64,000 nucleotides of DNA from Hungatella sp. UBA4396 (GCA_002389905.1 DGRE01000060.1:106166-170165); one strand, 5' to 3'; shown: positions 9,220-18,064, counted from the first letter of the stretch. Translations and numbers: made by a program. Notes: generated from the sequence alone by a model not told the origin.

Positions 9220-10230
9220 ATGAATATCAGGGAATCCACGGAACAATGGGAAGAAGAATATTTAAGCCCCTATGCCTCTTTCAGTAAGAACAGCAGGGGG
9301 AGAGAACGTGAAGAAGCTCCCTGCGATATCAGGACTGCTTATCAGCGGGACAGAGACCGGATTATCCACTGTAAGGCATTTCGGAGGCTGAAACATAAGA
9401 CGCAGGTTTTTCTGGCTCCTGAGGGAGATCACTACCGGACCAGGCTGACACACACCCTGGAGGTATCTCAGATTGCCAGAACCATAGCCAAGTCTCTGCG
9501 CATGAATGAGGATCTGACAGAAGCCATTGCACTGAGCCATGATCTGGGCCATACCCCTTTCGGCCACTCGGGGGAAGCTGTTTTAGACAAGATTTGCTCC
9601 GAAGGTTTTGCTCATTACAAACAAAGCGTTCGGGTGGTGGAGATTCTTGAAAAGGAGGGCAAGGGCTTAAATCTCACCTGGGAGGTGAGAGACGGCATAT
9701 TAAATCACCGCACCAGCGGCCATCCCTCTACATTGGAGGGCTGCATCGTCCGGCTTTCGGACAAAATCGCCTATATCAACCATGATATTGATGATGCCAT
9801 CAGGGCTAAGATGTTTGTGGAGGAAGACCTTCCGGAATGCTATACCGGTATCCTGGGACACAGTGTCCGGGAAAGGCTTAACAACATGATTCACGATATC
9901 ATAGACAACAGCTACGGAAAAAAGGAAATCGTCATGTCTCCGGGTATGGAGGAGGCCATGAAGGGGCTGCGCACCTGGATGTTTGAACATGTGTATAAAA
10001 GCGATATTCCAAAGGCAGAAGAAGGAAAAGCCCAGCACTTGATCGTCATGCTGTTCCGTTATTACATGGAATACCCGGACATGCTTCCGGAGGAATGCCG
10101 GCTGCTGACAGAAGGGCGTGAGGAAAGCCTGGAACGGGCGGTGTGCGATTATATTGCGGGCATGAGCGACAGCTATGCCATAGATAAATTTGAAGAACTG
10201 TTTGTCCCGAAAGCGTGGAAGAGCGTTTAG
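9220..10230 (+). CDS. dgt: Deoxyguanosinetriphosphate triphosphohydrolase-like HD protein
   Basis: 336-aa HD-domain phosphohydrolase expected to split dNTPs (classically dGTP) into deoxynucleoside and triphosphate, trimming the nucleotide pool. The metal-binding residues are in RTRLTHTLEVSQIAR and SHDLGHTPFGHSGE. An in-frame TTG at 9199 is available, but AAAGGATG is placed for the ATG at 9220 and the N-terminus MNIREST is typical. It heads a macromolecular-synthesis cluster with dnaG and rpoD, an arrangement common in clostridia. Confidence 0.9.
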   Translation: MNIRESTEQWEEEYLSPYASFSKNSRGREREEAPCDIRTAYQRDRDRIIHCKAFRRLKHKTQVFLAPEGDHYRTRLTHTLEVSQIARTIAKSLRMNEDLTEAIALSHDLGHTPFGHSGEAVLDKICSEGFAHYKQSVRVVEILEKEGKGLNLTWEVRDGILNHRTSGHPSTLEGCIVRLSDKIAYINHDIDDAIRAKMFVEEDLPECYTGILGHSVRERLNNMIHDIIDNSYGKKEIVMSPGMEEAMKGLRTWMFEHVYKSDIPKAEEGKAQHLIVMLFRYYMEYPDMLPEECRLLTEGREESLERAVCDYIAGMSDSYAIDKFEELFVPKAWKSV

Positions 10231-10266
10231 GGATATGAAAATATAAGGAAGGAGGAGTGAGGCTTC

Positions 10267-12039
10267 ATGCGGTACTCAGAAGAAGTGATTGAAGAGGTCC
10301 GGAACAGGAACGATATCGTGGACATGGTTTCGGGATATGTAAAGCTTCAGAAAAAAGGGAACAATTATTTCGGTCTATGCCCTTTTCACAATGAAAAATC
10401 GCCTTCCTTTTCCGTATCCCCATCCAAGCAGATGTATTACTGCTTTGGCTGCGGAGCAGGCGGCAATGTGATCACCTTTGTCATGGAATATGAAAATTAT
10501 TCTTTTTCTGAGGCTCTTAAGGTGCTGGCTGACCGGGCGGGAGTGACCCTTCCTGCGGCAGAATACAGCAAAGAAGCCAGAGAGCAGGAGGATCTTAAGT
10601 CTTCTCTTCTGGAGATCAATAAGCTGGCGGCCAGTTACTTTTACTATCAGCTGAAAAATCCCCAGGGTGAGGCTGGTTACCGGTATTTAAGGGAACGCCA
10701 GCTAAGCGATGAAACCATCACTCATTTCGGCCTTGGATATTCCAATAAGACCAGCGATGATCTTTACCGATACTTAAGGGGCAAGGGCTATGATGATGAG
10801 CTTTTAAAGCAGACCGGCCTTGTGACTGTGGAGGAGCGGGGGAGCCGGGATAAATTCTGGAACAGGGTCATGTTTCCCATTATGGATGTAAATAACCGGG
10901 TTATCGGATTCGGAGGCCGGGTCATGGGAGCAGGAGAACCGAAATACTTAAACTCCCCGGAAACCAAGCTGTTTGACAAGAGCAGGCATTTGTACGGTCT
11001 TAACTATGCCAGGCTTTCCAGGGAAAAGTACATATTGATCTGCGAGGGATACATAGATGTAATTTCCCTTCATCAGGCCGGATTCACCAATGCGGTGGCG
11101 TCCTTGGGAACAGCCTTTACGTCCCAGCAGGGACAGCTGTTAAAGCGCTATACGGATAAGGTGGTGCTCACCTACGACAGTGACGGGGCTGGCGTAAAAG
11201 CCGCTCTCCGGGCCATTCCGATTCTTAAGGAAGCAGGAGTGTCCATTCAGGTGCTTAACATGGAACCTTACAAGGACCCAGACGACTTTATTAAAAGTAT
11301 GGGAGCAGAGGCATTCCGTGAGAGAATCAGGGAAGCACGCAACAGCTTTTTATTTGAAATTGATGTGCTGAAGAAGGATTATAAAATGGATGACCCGGAG
11401 CAGAAAACCGCATTTTATAACCAGGCAGCCAGAAAGCTTCTGGAATTTCCGGAGGCTCTGGAACGGGATAATTACTTAGAGGCAGTTTCCAGGGAGTACT
11501 TTATCAGTTACGAGGATTTAAGGAATCTGGTTAACCGGCTGGGAGCTTCTTTAGGACCGGCCAGAACCGGGACTTCACGGGAGCAGGGGGAGTATGGAAA
11601 AGGGCAGCGTAAAAAGGAAAAGGAAGACGGCGTAAAACAGTCTCAAAGGCTGCTTCTCACCTGGCTGATTGAAAATCCTGGTTTATTTGATAAGATCAAG
11701 GGAGTGATCACTCCTGATGACTTTATAGAAGAACTGTATCACAAGGCGGCAGAAATGGTTTTTGAGGGACATGCTGCAGGAAATTTAAATCCAGCCGAGA
11801 TTTTAAATCATTTTATCAATGATGAAGATCAATACCGGGCAGTCGCGGGTCTTTTCCATGCGAGTCTCAATGAGTCCCTGAACAATGAAGAACAGAAAAA
11901 AGCGTTTTCGGAAACCATTATGAAAGTGAAAAAAAACAGTCTGGATTATGCCAGCCGCCATGCGTCAGGAATCGAAGAACTGCAAAAAATCATAAAGGAA
12001 CAGGCTGGACTGAAGGATCTGCATATTTCGCTGGATTAG
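10267..12039 (+). CDS. dnaG: DNA primase
   Basis: 590-aa primase making RNA primers for replication with DnaB helicase. The N-terminal zinc ribbon uses C38, H41, C59 and C62 (CPFH...CFGC). The catalytic TOPRIM core includes the Glu in ICEGYIDVISL and the acidic pair in LTYDSDGAG. The C-terminal ~150 residues, rich in charged helices, form the DnaB-interaction region. The length is normal for Firmicutes. It follows dgt by 36 bp with AAGGAGGAG as ribosome site and precedes rpoD by 39 bp. Confidence 0.96.
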   Translation: MRYSEEVIEEVRNRNDIVDMVSGYVKLQKKGNNYFGLCPFHNEKSPSFSVSPSKQMYYCFGCGAGGNVITFVMEYENYSFSEALKVLADRAGVTLPAAEYSKEAREQEDLKSSLLEINKLAASYFYYQLKNPQGEAGYRYLRERQLSDETITHFGLGYSNKTSDDLYRYLRGKGYDDELLKQTGLVTVEERGSRDKFWNRVMFPIMDVNNRVIGFGGRVMGAGEPKYLNSPETKLFDKSRHLYGLNYARLSREKYILICEGYIDVISLHQAGFTNAVASLGTAFTSQQGQLLKRYTDKVVLTYDSDGAGVKAALRAIPILKEAGVSIQVLNMEPYKDPDDFIKSMGAEAFRERIREARNSFLFEIDVLKKDYKMDDPEQKTAFYNQAARKLLEFPEALERDNYLEAVSREYFISYEDLRNLVNRLGASLGPARTGTSREQGEYGKGQRKKEKEDGVKQSQRLLLTWLIENPGLFDKIKGVITPDDFIEELYHKAAEMVFEGHAAGNLNPAEILNHFINDEDQYRAVAGLFHASLNESLNNEEQKKAFSETIMKVKKNSLDYASRHASGIEELQKIIKEQAGLKDLHISLD

Positions 12040-12078
12040 GGTATACACTATAGGCAGGCTGTGGAAGGATGGAAGAAC

Positions 12079-13281
12079 ATGGACGAGAATGTGAAGAAGA
12101 CGGCAGATAAGGTGACAGGGTCAAAAAAGACAGAGGTGGAGCAGTCTGAGGAGTTTAAGGCAGAGGAGACAGCTGCATTTGAGGAAAAGTTAAACCAGCT
12201 TTTCCTTTTGGCAAAAAAGAAACGAAATGTGCTGGAGAATCAGGAAATTCTGGACTTCTTTGTTGGAGAGGAACTGAACTCAGATAAGCTGGATCAAATC
12301 TTTGACTTTCTGGAGAACAATAAGGTGGATGTGCTTCAGATTAACGGTGCGGAGATAGAACTGGATGAGGACCTTTTTATAGAAGAGGATATTGAGGAAG
12401 AGGAAGAAATCGATGTGGAAAACATTGATCTGTCCGTTCCCGAGGGAATCAGCGTGGAAGACCCTGTCCGGATGTATTTAAAAGAAATCGGAAAGGTTCC
12501 TCTTCTTTCAAGTGAAGATGAAATCGAATTTGCCAAGAACATAGAGCTGGGAGATGAAAATGCAAAGCAGAGCCTGACTGAGGCCAATCTCCGTCTTGTG
12601 GTCAGCATTGCCAAACGCTATGTAGGCCGGGGAATGCAGTTTTTAGACTTGATCCAGGAGGGGAATTTAGGTCTTATTAAGGCTGTTGAAAAGTTTGACT
12701 ACAGGAAAGGGTATAAATTCAGTACCTATGCCACCTGGTGGATCAGACAGGCCATTACCAGGGCAATTGCCGATCAGGCCAGGACCATACGGATTCCGGT
12801 TCATATGGTGGAAACCATCAACCGCCTGGTCCGCGTATCCAGACAGCTTTTACAGGAGCTGGGACGGGAACCTGTGCCGGAGGAAATCGCTGCAAGGGCC
12901 AATATGCCGGTGGAGCGGGTCCGGGAGATCATGAAGGTATCCCAGGAGCCGGTATCCTTAGAAACTCCCATTGGTGAGGAAGAGGACAGCCATTTAGGAG
13001 ACTTTATCCAGGATGAGCAGGTTATGGTTCCAGCTGACGCAGCCACCTTTACCATGCTTCATGAGCAGCTCATGGAGGTTTTGGATACCCTGACAGAGAG
13101 GGAGCAGAAGGTATTGAAACTTCGGTTCGGTCTTGATGACGGGCGTCCAAGAACCCTGGAGGAAGTGGGCAAGGAATTTAATGTTACAAGAGAACGGATC
13201 AGACAGATTGAAGCCAAGGCTCTGCGTAAACTGCGCCATCCCAGCAGAAGCAAGAAGCTGAAGGACTATCTGGATGATTGA
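12079..13281 (+). CDS. rpoD: RNA polymerase primary sigma factor SigA/RpoD
   Basis: 400-aa housekeeping sigma-70. After a short acidic region 1 (residues ~1-120), region 1.2/2 runs from DPVRMYLKEIG through FSTYATWWIRQAITRAI (regions 2.3/2.4, -10 recognition); region 3 follows, and region 4.2 ends in VTRERIRQIEAKALRKLRHP (-35 recognition). A GTG at 12061 would add six residues; the ATG at 12079 with GGAAGG upstream is preferred. The many TTGACA/TATAAT promoters in this window are the sites such a factor would read. Confidence 0.96.
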   Translation: MDENVKKTADKVTGSKKTEVEQSEEFKAEETAAFEEKLNQLFLLAKKKRNVLENQEILDFFVGEELNSDKLDQIFDFLENNKVDVLQINGAEIELDEDLFIEEDIEEEEEIDVENIDLSVPEGISVEDPVRMYLKEIGKVPLLSSEDEIEFAKNIELGDENAKQSLTEANLRLVVSIAKRYVGRGMQFLDLIQEGNLGLIKAVEKFDYRKGYKFSTYATWWIRQAITRAIADQARTIRIPVHMVETINRLVRVSRQLLQELGREPVPEEIAARANMPVERVREIMKVSQEPVSLETPIGEEEDSHLGDFIQDEQVMVPADAATFTMLHEQLMEVLDTLTEREQKVLKLRFGLDDGRPRTLEEVGKEFNVTRERIRQIEAKALRKLRHPSRSKKLKDYLDD

Positions 13282-13302
13282 TGATGCAAAAGGTCGTATA
13301 AG

Positions 13303-14040
13303 ATGAAATTATCAAAACGTTTGGATACAATCGCTTCCTTTGTACCTGAGGGAAGCAGGGTTGCTGATATAGGAACAGACCATGGATATATCCCTATCCA
13401 TCTGGTTCAGGAAGGGAAAGCAAAACATGCCATTGCCATGGATGTAAGGGAGGGCCCTCTTTTACGGGCCCATGCCCATATCCGGGAGGCAGGTCTGGAG
13501 GGCAGGATTGAAGTCCGTCTCAGTGACGGGCTTTTGAAATTAGAGGAACAGGAAGCCGACTGCGTGGTTATAGCAGGCATGGGCGGAGAATTGATGATAC
13601 ATATTCTGGAAGAAGGAAAAAGGCTGTGGAACCAGATTCCCTTCTGGGTCCTTTCTCCCCATTCAGAAATTGACAAAGTACGCAAATTCCTGCTGGAGCA
13701 GGAATTTTTCCCGGAACAGGAGACTATGATAGAGGAGGAAGGGAAATACTACACTGTCATGGGAGTTTCGAGAAGGGGCACAGACAGGGAAAAATATGAC
13801 CGGGAAATCTTTTACCGTTACGGAAAACAACTGTTGGAATCCAAGTCCCCTGTTTTACTGGAATATTTGACAAAAGAAGAAGAACAGCTTCAGAAAATCC
13901 TTGACAGCCTGTCAGAAAGCAGAACCCAGGCAGGAGAAAAGCGTGTCGGGGAATTGAAACAGGAACTGATCTGGAATAAGGAGGCACAAGATGAAATGCG
14001 AGGAACTGACGGTCAAACTGGAACGGCTGGCGCCCCTTAG
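13303..14040 (+). CDS. trmK: tRNA (adenine(22)-N(1))-methyltransferase
   Basis: 245-aa class-I SAM methyltransferase that methylates A22 of tRNAs (YqfN/TrmK family). The SAM-binding glycine-rich loop is VADIGTDHGYIPIHL near residue 19-33, and DCVVIAGMGGELMIHIL is the conserved second motif. The C-terminal helical part is typical. In Bacillus it also lies between sigA and the nif3-like gene. The last 50 bp overlap the nif3-like gene in another frame. Confidence 0.92.
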   Translation: MKLSKRLDTIASFVPEGSRVADIGTDHGYIPIHLVQEGKAKHAIAMDVREGPLLRAHAHIREAGLEGRIEVRLSDGLLKLEEQEADCVVIAGMGGELMIHILEEGKRLWNQIPFWVLSPHSEIDKVRKFLLEQEFFPEQETMIEEEGKYYTVMGVSRRGTDREKYDREIFYRYGKQLLESKSPVLLEYLTKEEEQLQKILDSLSESRTQAGEKRVGELKQELIWNKEAQDEMRGTDGQTGTAGAP

Positions 14041-14794
14041 CTGCGCCTGTGACTGGGATAATGTAGGGCTTTTGGCAGGCCGGAGTGATAAAGAGGTAAA
14101 AAAGATTTTTATTGCCCTGGATGCCACGGATGAAGTCATCGAGGAGGCGGTTTTGTGGGGAGCAGATATGCTGATCACCCACCATCCTTTGATCTTTAAG
14201 CCGTTAAAGCAGATTAATGATAAGGATTTTATCGGAGGTCGGCTGATTAAGCTGATCCGGCATGACATTGCCTATTATGCCATGCACACCAACTTTGATG
14301 CCGCACCGGGCTGTATGGCGGATGCGGCTGCCATAAGGCTTGAGCTCACAGATATGGAAATACTGGAGCAGGAAGGCCTGATGGATGGCGGAGAAACGCC
14401 TTATGGAATCGGAAAGACCGGATATCTGAAAGAGGAAATGACGGTCAGAGAGGTGGCTGGCCTTGTAAAAGAGCGGTTTAAGCTGCCCTTTTTGACTTTG
14501 TACGGAGAGAGAGCCATAGACGGCCCTCTGCGGTTTATAGGAATCAGTCCCGGCTCCGGAGGAAGCATGATAAAGTCTGCTTTAAAAGCCGGGGTAAAAG
14601 TCCTGGTGACCGGGGATATCGGACATCACAATGGAATTGATGCGGCTGCAAACGGAATGGCAATTATTGATGCAGGACATTACGGACTGGAGTATCTGTT
14701 CCTTGATTTTGTGGAAGAGTACTTAAGGAAAGAAGCGGGAGAGGCTTTTGAAATACGCAAGGCAGAAGTGGTATTCCCCGAAACGCTGATATAA
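13991..14794 (+). CDS. Nif3-like dinuclear metal-centre protein
   Basis: 267-aa member of the NIF3/YqfO family (often labelled GTP cyclohydrolase 1 type 2). Metal ligands are visible in ITHHPLIFKPLK and GDIGHHNGID, and in the C-terminal DAGHYGLE. It lacks the ~100-residue central insertion of the long Bacillus form. The start has a good AAGGAGG about 6 nt upstream even though it lies inside trmK, so the two are translationally coupled. The biochemical role of the family is unsettled. Confidence 0.88.
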   Translation: MKCEELTVKLERLAPLSCACDWDNVGLLAGRSDKEVKKIFIALDATDEVIEEAVLWGADMLITHHPLIFKPLKQINDKDFIGGRLIKLIRHDIAYYAMHTNFDAAPGCMADAAAIRLELTDMEILEQEGLMDGGETPYGIGKTGYLKEEMTVREVAGLVKERFKLPFLTLYGERAIDGPLRFIGISPGSGGSMIKSALKAGVKVLVTGDIGHHNGIDAAANGMAIIDAGHYGLEYLFLDFVEEYLRKEAGEAFEIRKAEVVFPETLI

Positions 14795-14805
14795 GGAGGA
14801 ACAGA

Positions 14806-16467
14806 ATGGCTTTTGTAACCATCAACGGAGTAAAAAAGGAGTATCCTTTAGGGACTTCCTATCAGGAAATTGCCAGAGAGCACCAGAATCAGTACGAGGA
14901 TGAGATTTTGCTGGTCAGCATCAACGGAAAGTTAAGGGAGCTTCATAAATCAGTCCAATTTGACTGCACCATGGAATTTTTGACGGGAAGAGACCAGCCC
15001 GGAATTCAGACCTATCACAGAAGTGCCATCTTTCTCACGATGAAGGCCTTTTATGACATGGTGGGTGCGGAGAAAATCGAGAAGGTAACCGTGGATTTTT
15101 CCCTGGGAAAAGGATATTATATTGAACCTCATGGAGATTTTGAGCTTACAGAGGATTTAATCAGCCGGGTCAGAGACCGTATGCATGAATATGTAAAACA
15201 GGAAATTCCCATTATGAAACGTCATGTGAGCACTGATGATGCCATTGAACTGTTTCATAAGCACCGCATGTATGACAAGGAAAGACTGTTCCGGTACCGC
15301 CGGGTTTCCCATGTAAATATCTACAGCATCGGTGGGTTTGAGGATTATTACTATGGATATATGGTCCAGAATACAGGATATATCAAGTATTTTGACCTGG
15401 CTTTATATGACGAGGGCTTCGTGCTCATGCTTCCCCAGAAGGAAGATCCGAAAGAAGTTCCGGTATTTGATGCTGAGAAAAAGAAAAAGCTGTTTTCCGT
15501 ATTGAAGGAAAGTGTAAAATGGGGAGAGCGGCTTAATGTGTCCCATGTAGGAGCTCTTAATGAAGAAATTTCCAAGGGAAATATTAACCAGCTGATTATG
15601 ATTCAGGAGGCTCTTCAGGAAAAGAAAATCGCTGAAATTGCCCAACGGATTGTCAGTGACCGGACTAAGAAGTTTGTCATGGTTGCCGGGCCTTCCTCTT
15701 CAGGTAAAACCACTTTTTCCCACCGCTTGTCCATACAGTTGAGAGCCCAGGGAATGACTCCCCATCCCATTGCGGTAGATGATTATTTTGTAAACCGGGT
15801 GGACAGTCCCAGAAATCCCGACGGAAGCTATAATTATGAGTCGCTGGAGTGTTTGGATATCGAACAGTTTAACAAGGATATGACGGCTCTTCTGGCCGGA
15901 GAAACGGTGGAAATGCCCCGGTATCAGTTTAAGACGGGGGAAAGAGAGTATAAAGGGGATTATTTAAAATTGGGAGCAGAAGATATTCTGGTTATTGAGG
16001 GAATCCACTGCTTAAATGACAAGCTGTCTTATTCCCTTCCCAAGGAAAGCAAGTTCCGGGTCTATGTAAGCGCTTTGACCCAGTTAAACATTGACGAGCA
16101 CAACCGGATTCCTACGACTGACTGCCGTCTGATCCGCCGGATGGTCCGGGATGCCAGAACCAGAGGTGCCTCAGCCCAGGATACTTTCCGCATGTGGCCG
16201 TCGGTGAGACGGGGAGAAGAGGAATATATTTTCCCCTTCCAGGAATCTGCGGATATGATGTTTAACTCTGCCACAGTCTATGAGCTGGCGGTGCTGAAGC
16301 AGCATGCAGAGCCGTTGCTTTTTGGTATTCCAAGAGATTCTGCGGAATATGTGGAGGCAAAAAGGGTACTGAAATTCCTGGATTATTTTCTGGGGGTTAA
16401 CAGCGAAGATATTCCTCATAATTCCATTGTCCGGGAATTTATCGGAGGAAGCTGCTTTAAGGTCTGA
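14806..16467 (+). CDS. ThrRS-like N-domain / uridine-kinase fusion (nucleoside kinase)
   Basis: 553-aa two-part protein. Residues 1-60 are a TGS domain; residues ~65-155 (HRSAIFLTMKAFYDMVG, then GKGYYIEPHGDFEL and VSTDDAIELF) resemble the second additional domain of threonyl-tRNA synthetase, but the HxxxH part is altered to HRSAI. From about residue 285 a P-loop kinase of the uridine kinase/phosphoribulokinase family follows, with GPSSSGKT at 295-302, VDDYFVNR, and LVIEGIHCLN. The family is known from clostridia as a uridine or nucleoside kinase; the purpose of the ThrRS-like half is unknown. It follows the nif3-like gene by 11 bp with AAGGAGG. Confidence 0.85.
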   Translation: MAFVTINGVKKEYPLGTSYQEIAREHQNQYEDEILLVSINGKLRELHKSVQFDCTMEFLTGRDQPGIQTYHRSAIFLTMKAFYDMVGAEKIEKVTVDFSLGKGYYIEPHGDFELTEDLISRVRDRMHEYVKQEIPIMKRHVSTDDAIELFHKHRMYDKERLFRYRRVSHVNIYSIGGFEDYYYGYMVQNTGYIKYFDLALYDEGFVLMLPQKEDPKEVPVFDAEKKKKLFSVLKESVKWGERLNVSHVGALNEEISKGNINQLIMIQEALQEKKIAEIAQRIVSDRTKKFVMVAGPSSSGKTTFSHRLSIQLRAQGMTPHPIAVDDYFVNRVDSPRNPDGSYNYESLECLDIEQFNKDMTALLAGETVEMPRYQFKTGEREYKGDYLKLGAEDILVIEGIHCLNDKLSYSLPKESKFRVYVSALTQLNIDEHNRIPTTDCRLIRRMVRDARTRGASAQDTFRMWPSVRRGEEEYIFPFQESADMMFNSATVYELAVLKQHAEPLLFGIPRDSAEYVEAKRVLKFLDYFLGVNSEDIPHNSIVREFIGGSCFKV

Positions 16468-16470
16468 TGA

Positions 16471-16498
16471 TTGCTTTACAAATGAAAGAATTTATGAT
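16471..16498 (+). promoter_or_regulatory. Promoter of rnpB
   Basis: TTGCTT at 16471-16476, 16-nt spacer, TATGAT at 16493-16498; predicted start near 16505 agrees with the RNA 5' end. Confidence 0.6.
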
Positions 16499-16508
16499 AG
16501 ACTAGTAT

Positions 16509-16859
16509 AGTTTTGAGTAAGACAAATGGCCGCAGCTGCAAAGCCGAAAGGCTGCAGGTGAGGAAAGTCCGGGCTTCGCAGGGCAGGATGCCAGATAACG
16601 TCTGGCGGAGGCGACTCCAGGGAAAGTGCAACAGAAATATACCGCCGCATTGCGGTAAGGGTGGAAAGGTGGTGTAAGAGACCACCGCCCTTCTGGTAAC
16701 AGGAGGGGTCCATGTAAACCCCATCCGAAGCAAGACCGAACAGGAGGCATAAGGCGGCCCGTCTGCCTCCGGGTAGGTCGCTTGAGCCTGCCGGTGACGG
16801 CAGGCCTAGATAGATGGCCATTCAATGACATAACCCGGCTTATCGTCTTGCTCAAAACT
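16509..16859 (+). ncRNA. rnpB: RNase P RNA (bacterial)
   Basis: About 350-nt catalytic RNA that removes 5' leaders from pre-tRNAs with the RnpA protein. The ends pair: AGTTTTGAGTAAGAC at the 5' side with GTCTTGCTCAAAACT at the 3' side (helix P1, one G-U pair). Universally conserved blocks are visible: GAGGAAAGTCCGGGC (CR-I), GTGCAACAGAAA, GGTAAGGGTGGAAAGGTG, the run AAGACCGAACAGGAGGC, and CAGGCCTAGATAGATG near the 3' end. It lies downstream of the nucleoside kinase gene with its own promoter. Confidence 0.97.
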
Positions 16860-16908
16860 TTAAAAATTAACCGGCCTTAAGAGAAATCAGGCTGAAAACA
16901 AAAGCTGC

Positions 16909-16944
16909 AAAGACCATGGAAGATAAATTCCATAGGTCTTTTTT
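16909..16944 (+). terminator. Terminator downstream of rnpB
   Basis: AAAGACC-ATGGAA pairs with TTCCAT-GGTCTTT (one bulged A) followed by six T. Confidence 0.8.
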
Positions 16945-16979
16945 GTGATCTTACAAAAGTGCAAGCCATACGGCCGCAG

Positions 16980-17017
16980 ACTTGATATTGCAGTTGAGAA
17001 GTGCGGCAATATCAAGT
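16980..17017. repeat. Perfect 12-bp inverted repeat between rnpB and the flavin reductase gene
   Basis: ACTTGATATTGC and GCAATATCAAGT are exact complements around a 14-nt spacer; an outer pair GCAGAC (16976-16981) and GTCTGC (17024-17029) can extend or replace the stem base. There is no T run on either strand, so it is not a standard terminator although it lies just past the 3' end of the minus-strand reductase gene. Confidence 0.6.
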
Positions 17018-17068
17018 TTAAAGGTCTGCATTACCGTGGCTGGCATGTGTCTTGCTTGGATTTTCTTA

Positions 17069-17605
17069 TTATTCGATGATATATGCCCGGAGAATCTCTC
17101 CATAATAAGCAGTATGGTAATCTTTGTTTGAACCATGGAATGAACTGTCCACATCCTGAGGATAGCACTTTTCTCTGTTTTCCTTTGTAATTGCATCAGG
17201 GTCTTGTTTTTGCTTGTAGATGACTCTGCATTCCAGGGTAAGGGGAAGTTCCTTGATGGCCGGTACGGAAATAGAATCAGAGTTTTCCAGGGTTAAGTTC
17301 AGCTCTTTGATCTTATCAACCTGGTGGCCGGACTTGGTTCCGCAGAAGCCAAGAATTTTTTTGTCAAATTCTCCGTAAGGTATGTTGACCGTAAACTCCG
17401 GGTTTTTATCTAACTGGTGCTTTGTGAAACGGTTTTCTCTTACGAAGGTGGTAAAAATCGGCTTTCCCCATTCAATTCCCAGGGTTCCCCAGGAAATAGT
17501 CATGGAATTCACCTTATCTCCGTCCTTTGTGGTCACCAAAACTCCTTTTTGCAGTTCCTTCATAATATGATTGGTATAATCAAACAGTTCAATTTCTGTT
17601 TTCAT
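17069..17605 (-). CDS. Flavin reductase family protein (flavoredoxin-like)
   Basis: 178-aa small FMN-binding split-barrel protein. The N-terminus MKTEIELFDYTNHIMKELQK and the block SMTISWGTLGIEWGKPIF are typical of the flavin reductase/flavoredoxin group that binds FMN without covalent attachment. A GGAGG ribosome site precedes the ATG at 17605. It is monocistronic with its own promoter at 17647-17675. Substrate or electron partner is not determinable. It is convergent with rnpB. Confidence 0.85.
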   Translation of the reverse strand: MKTEIELFDYTNHIMKELQKGVLVTTKDGDKVNSMTISWGTLGIEWGKPIFTTFVRENRFTKHQLDKNPEFTVNIPYGEFDKKILGFCGTKSGHQVDKIKELNLTLENSDSISVPAIKELPLTLECRVIYKQKQDPDAITKENREKCYPQDVDSSFHGSNKDYHTAYYGEILRAYIIE

Positions 17606-17637
17606 TGGGTTAGCCTCCTGATATTTTTATTTTTTAT

Positions 17638-17675
17638 ATACTTACTATATTAGTATTAAAAGTAATTTATTGCAA
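17638..17675 (-). promoter_or_regulatory. Promoter and palindromic operator-like element of the flavin reductase gene
   Basis: Reading the minus strand: TTGCAA (17675-17670), 17 nt, TAATAT (17652-17647). Overlapping the -10 is a nested palindrome, TACT-AATAT-AGTA, with an outer ATACT...AGTAT. TACT-Nx-AGTA elements are the kind of site used by DUF24/HxlR-type redox regulators, so control by such a repressor is possible but inferred. Confidence 0.5.
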
Positions 17676-17717
17676 GAATGCATTTTCATCAAAATATTTC
17701 CGGGCTTAATAGGAGCT

Positions 17718-17972
17718 TCAGCAATAATTTCCGGAACATAATGTTTTATGATTTTCTCCGGAAAAGTCCAGGAAGGACACACTGTAGGAAGAATCCTCCT
17801 CTTCTGCATGGATTGCCCGGTTGTATATTCTCAGTGCATGTTCAACGGTGATCTCAACGCCGTGATAATAATATAAAGTAGCCTGCGTATGGGAAACTAC
17901 GCTTTCTATCAGCAGCCTTGCATCATGGTTTTCAAATAATATTTCATTTAAGTTATTTCTTGTGATCATCAT
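17718..17972 (-). CDS. Small unrecognised protein, probably SOS-regulated
   Basis: 84-aa soluble protein that I do not recognise. It is mixed charged, with NENHDARLLIESV-like and HALRIYNRAIHAEEED segments suggesting two helices, and ends with two Cys residues (LCSGNYC). An upstream in-frame ATG at 18032 would add 20 residues, but AAAGGAGA about 9 nt before 17972 fixes the start there. The gene has its own minus-strand promoter (18093-18065) and two LexA-type boxes, one over the -35 and one in the leader. Induction after DNA damage is therefore expected; the function is unknown. It could be a small division- or repair-related effector, which is speculation. Confidence 0.6.
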   Translation of the reverse strand: MMITRNNLNEILFENHDARLLIESVVSHTQATLYYYHGVEITVEHALRIYNRAIHAEEEDSSYSVSFLDFSGENHKTLCSGNYC

Positions 17973-17993
17973 ACGCCGGTCTCCTTTTGTCCA

Positions 17994-18007
17994 AGAACAA
18001 GTGTTCG
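17994..18007. promoter_or_regulatory. LexA/DinR-type SOS box 1
   Basis: AGAACAAGTGTTCG matches the Gram-positive consensus CGAACRNRYGTTYG at 13 of 14 positions. It lies in the leader of the 84-aa minus-strand gene, about 22 bp upstream of its ATG. Confidence 0.7.
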
Positions 18008-18064
18008 TTTGATGGTTAAAAATTAAAACCACAGCCAGTGGTTCTAATCGGATATTCTATTGGT

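Noticed and set aside
13757..14268. Two minus-strand frames of 118-142 codons across trmK/nif3
   Set aside because: Both opposing strands are covered by conserved TrmK and Nif3 motifs.
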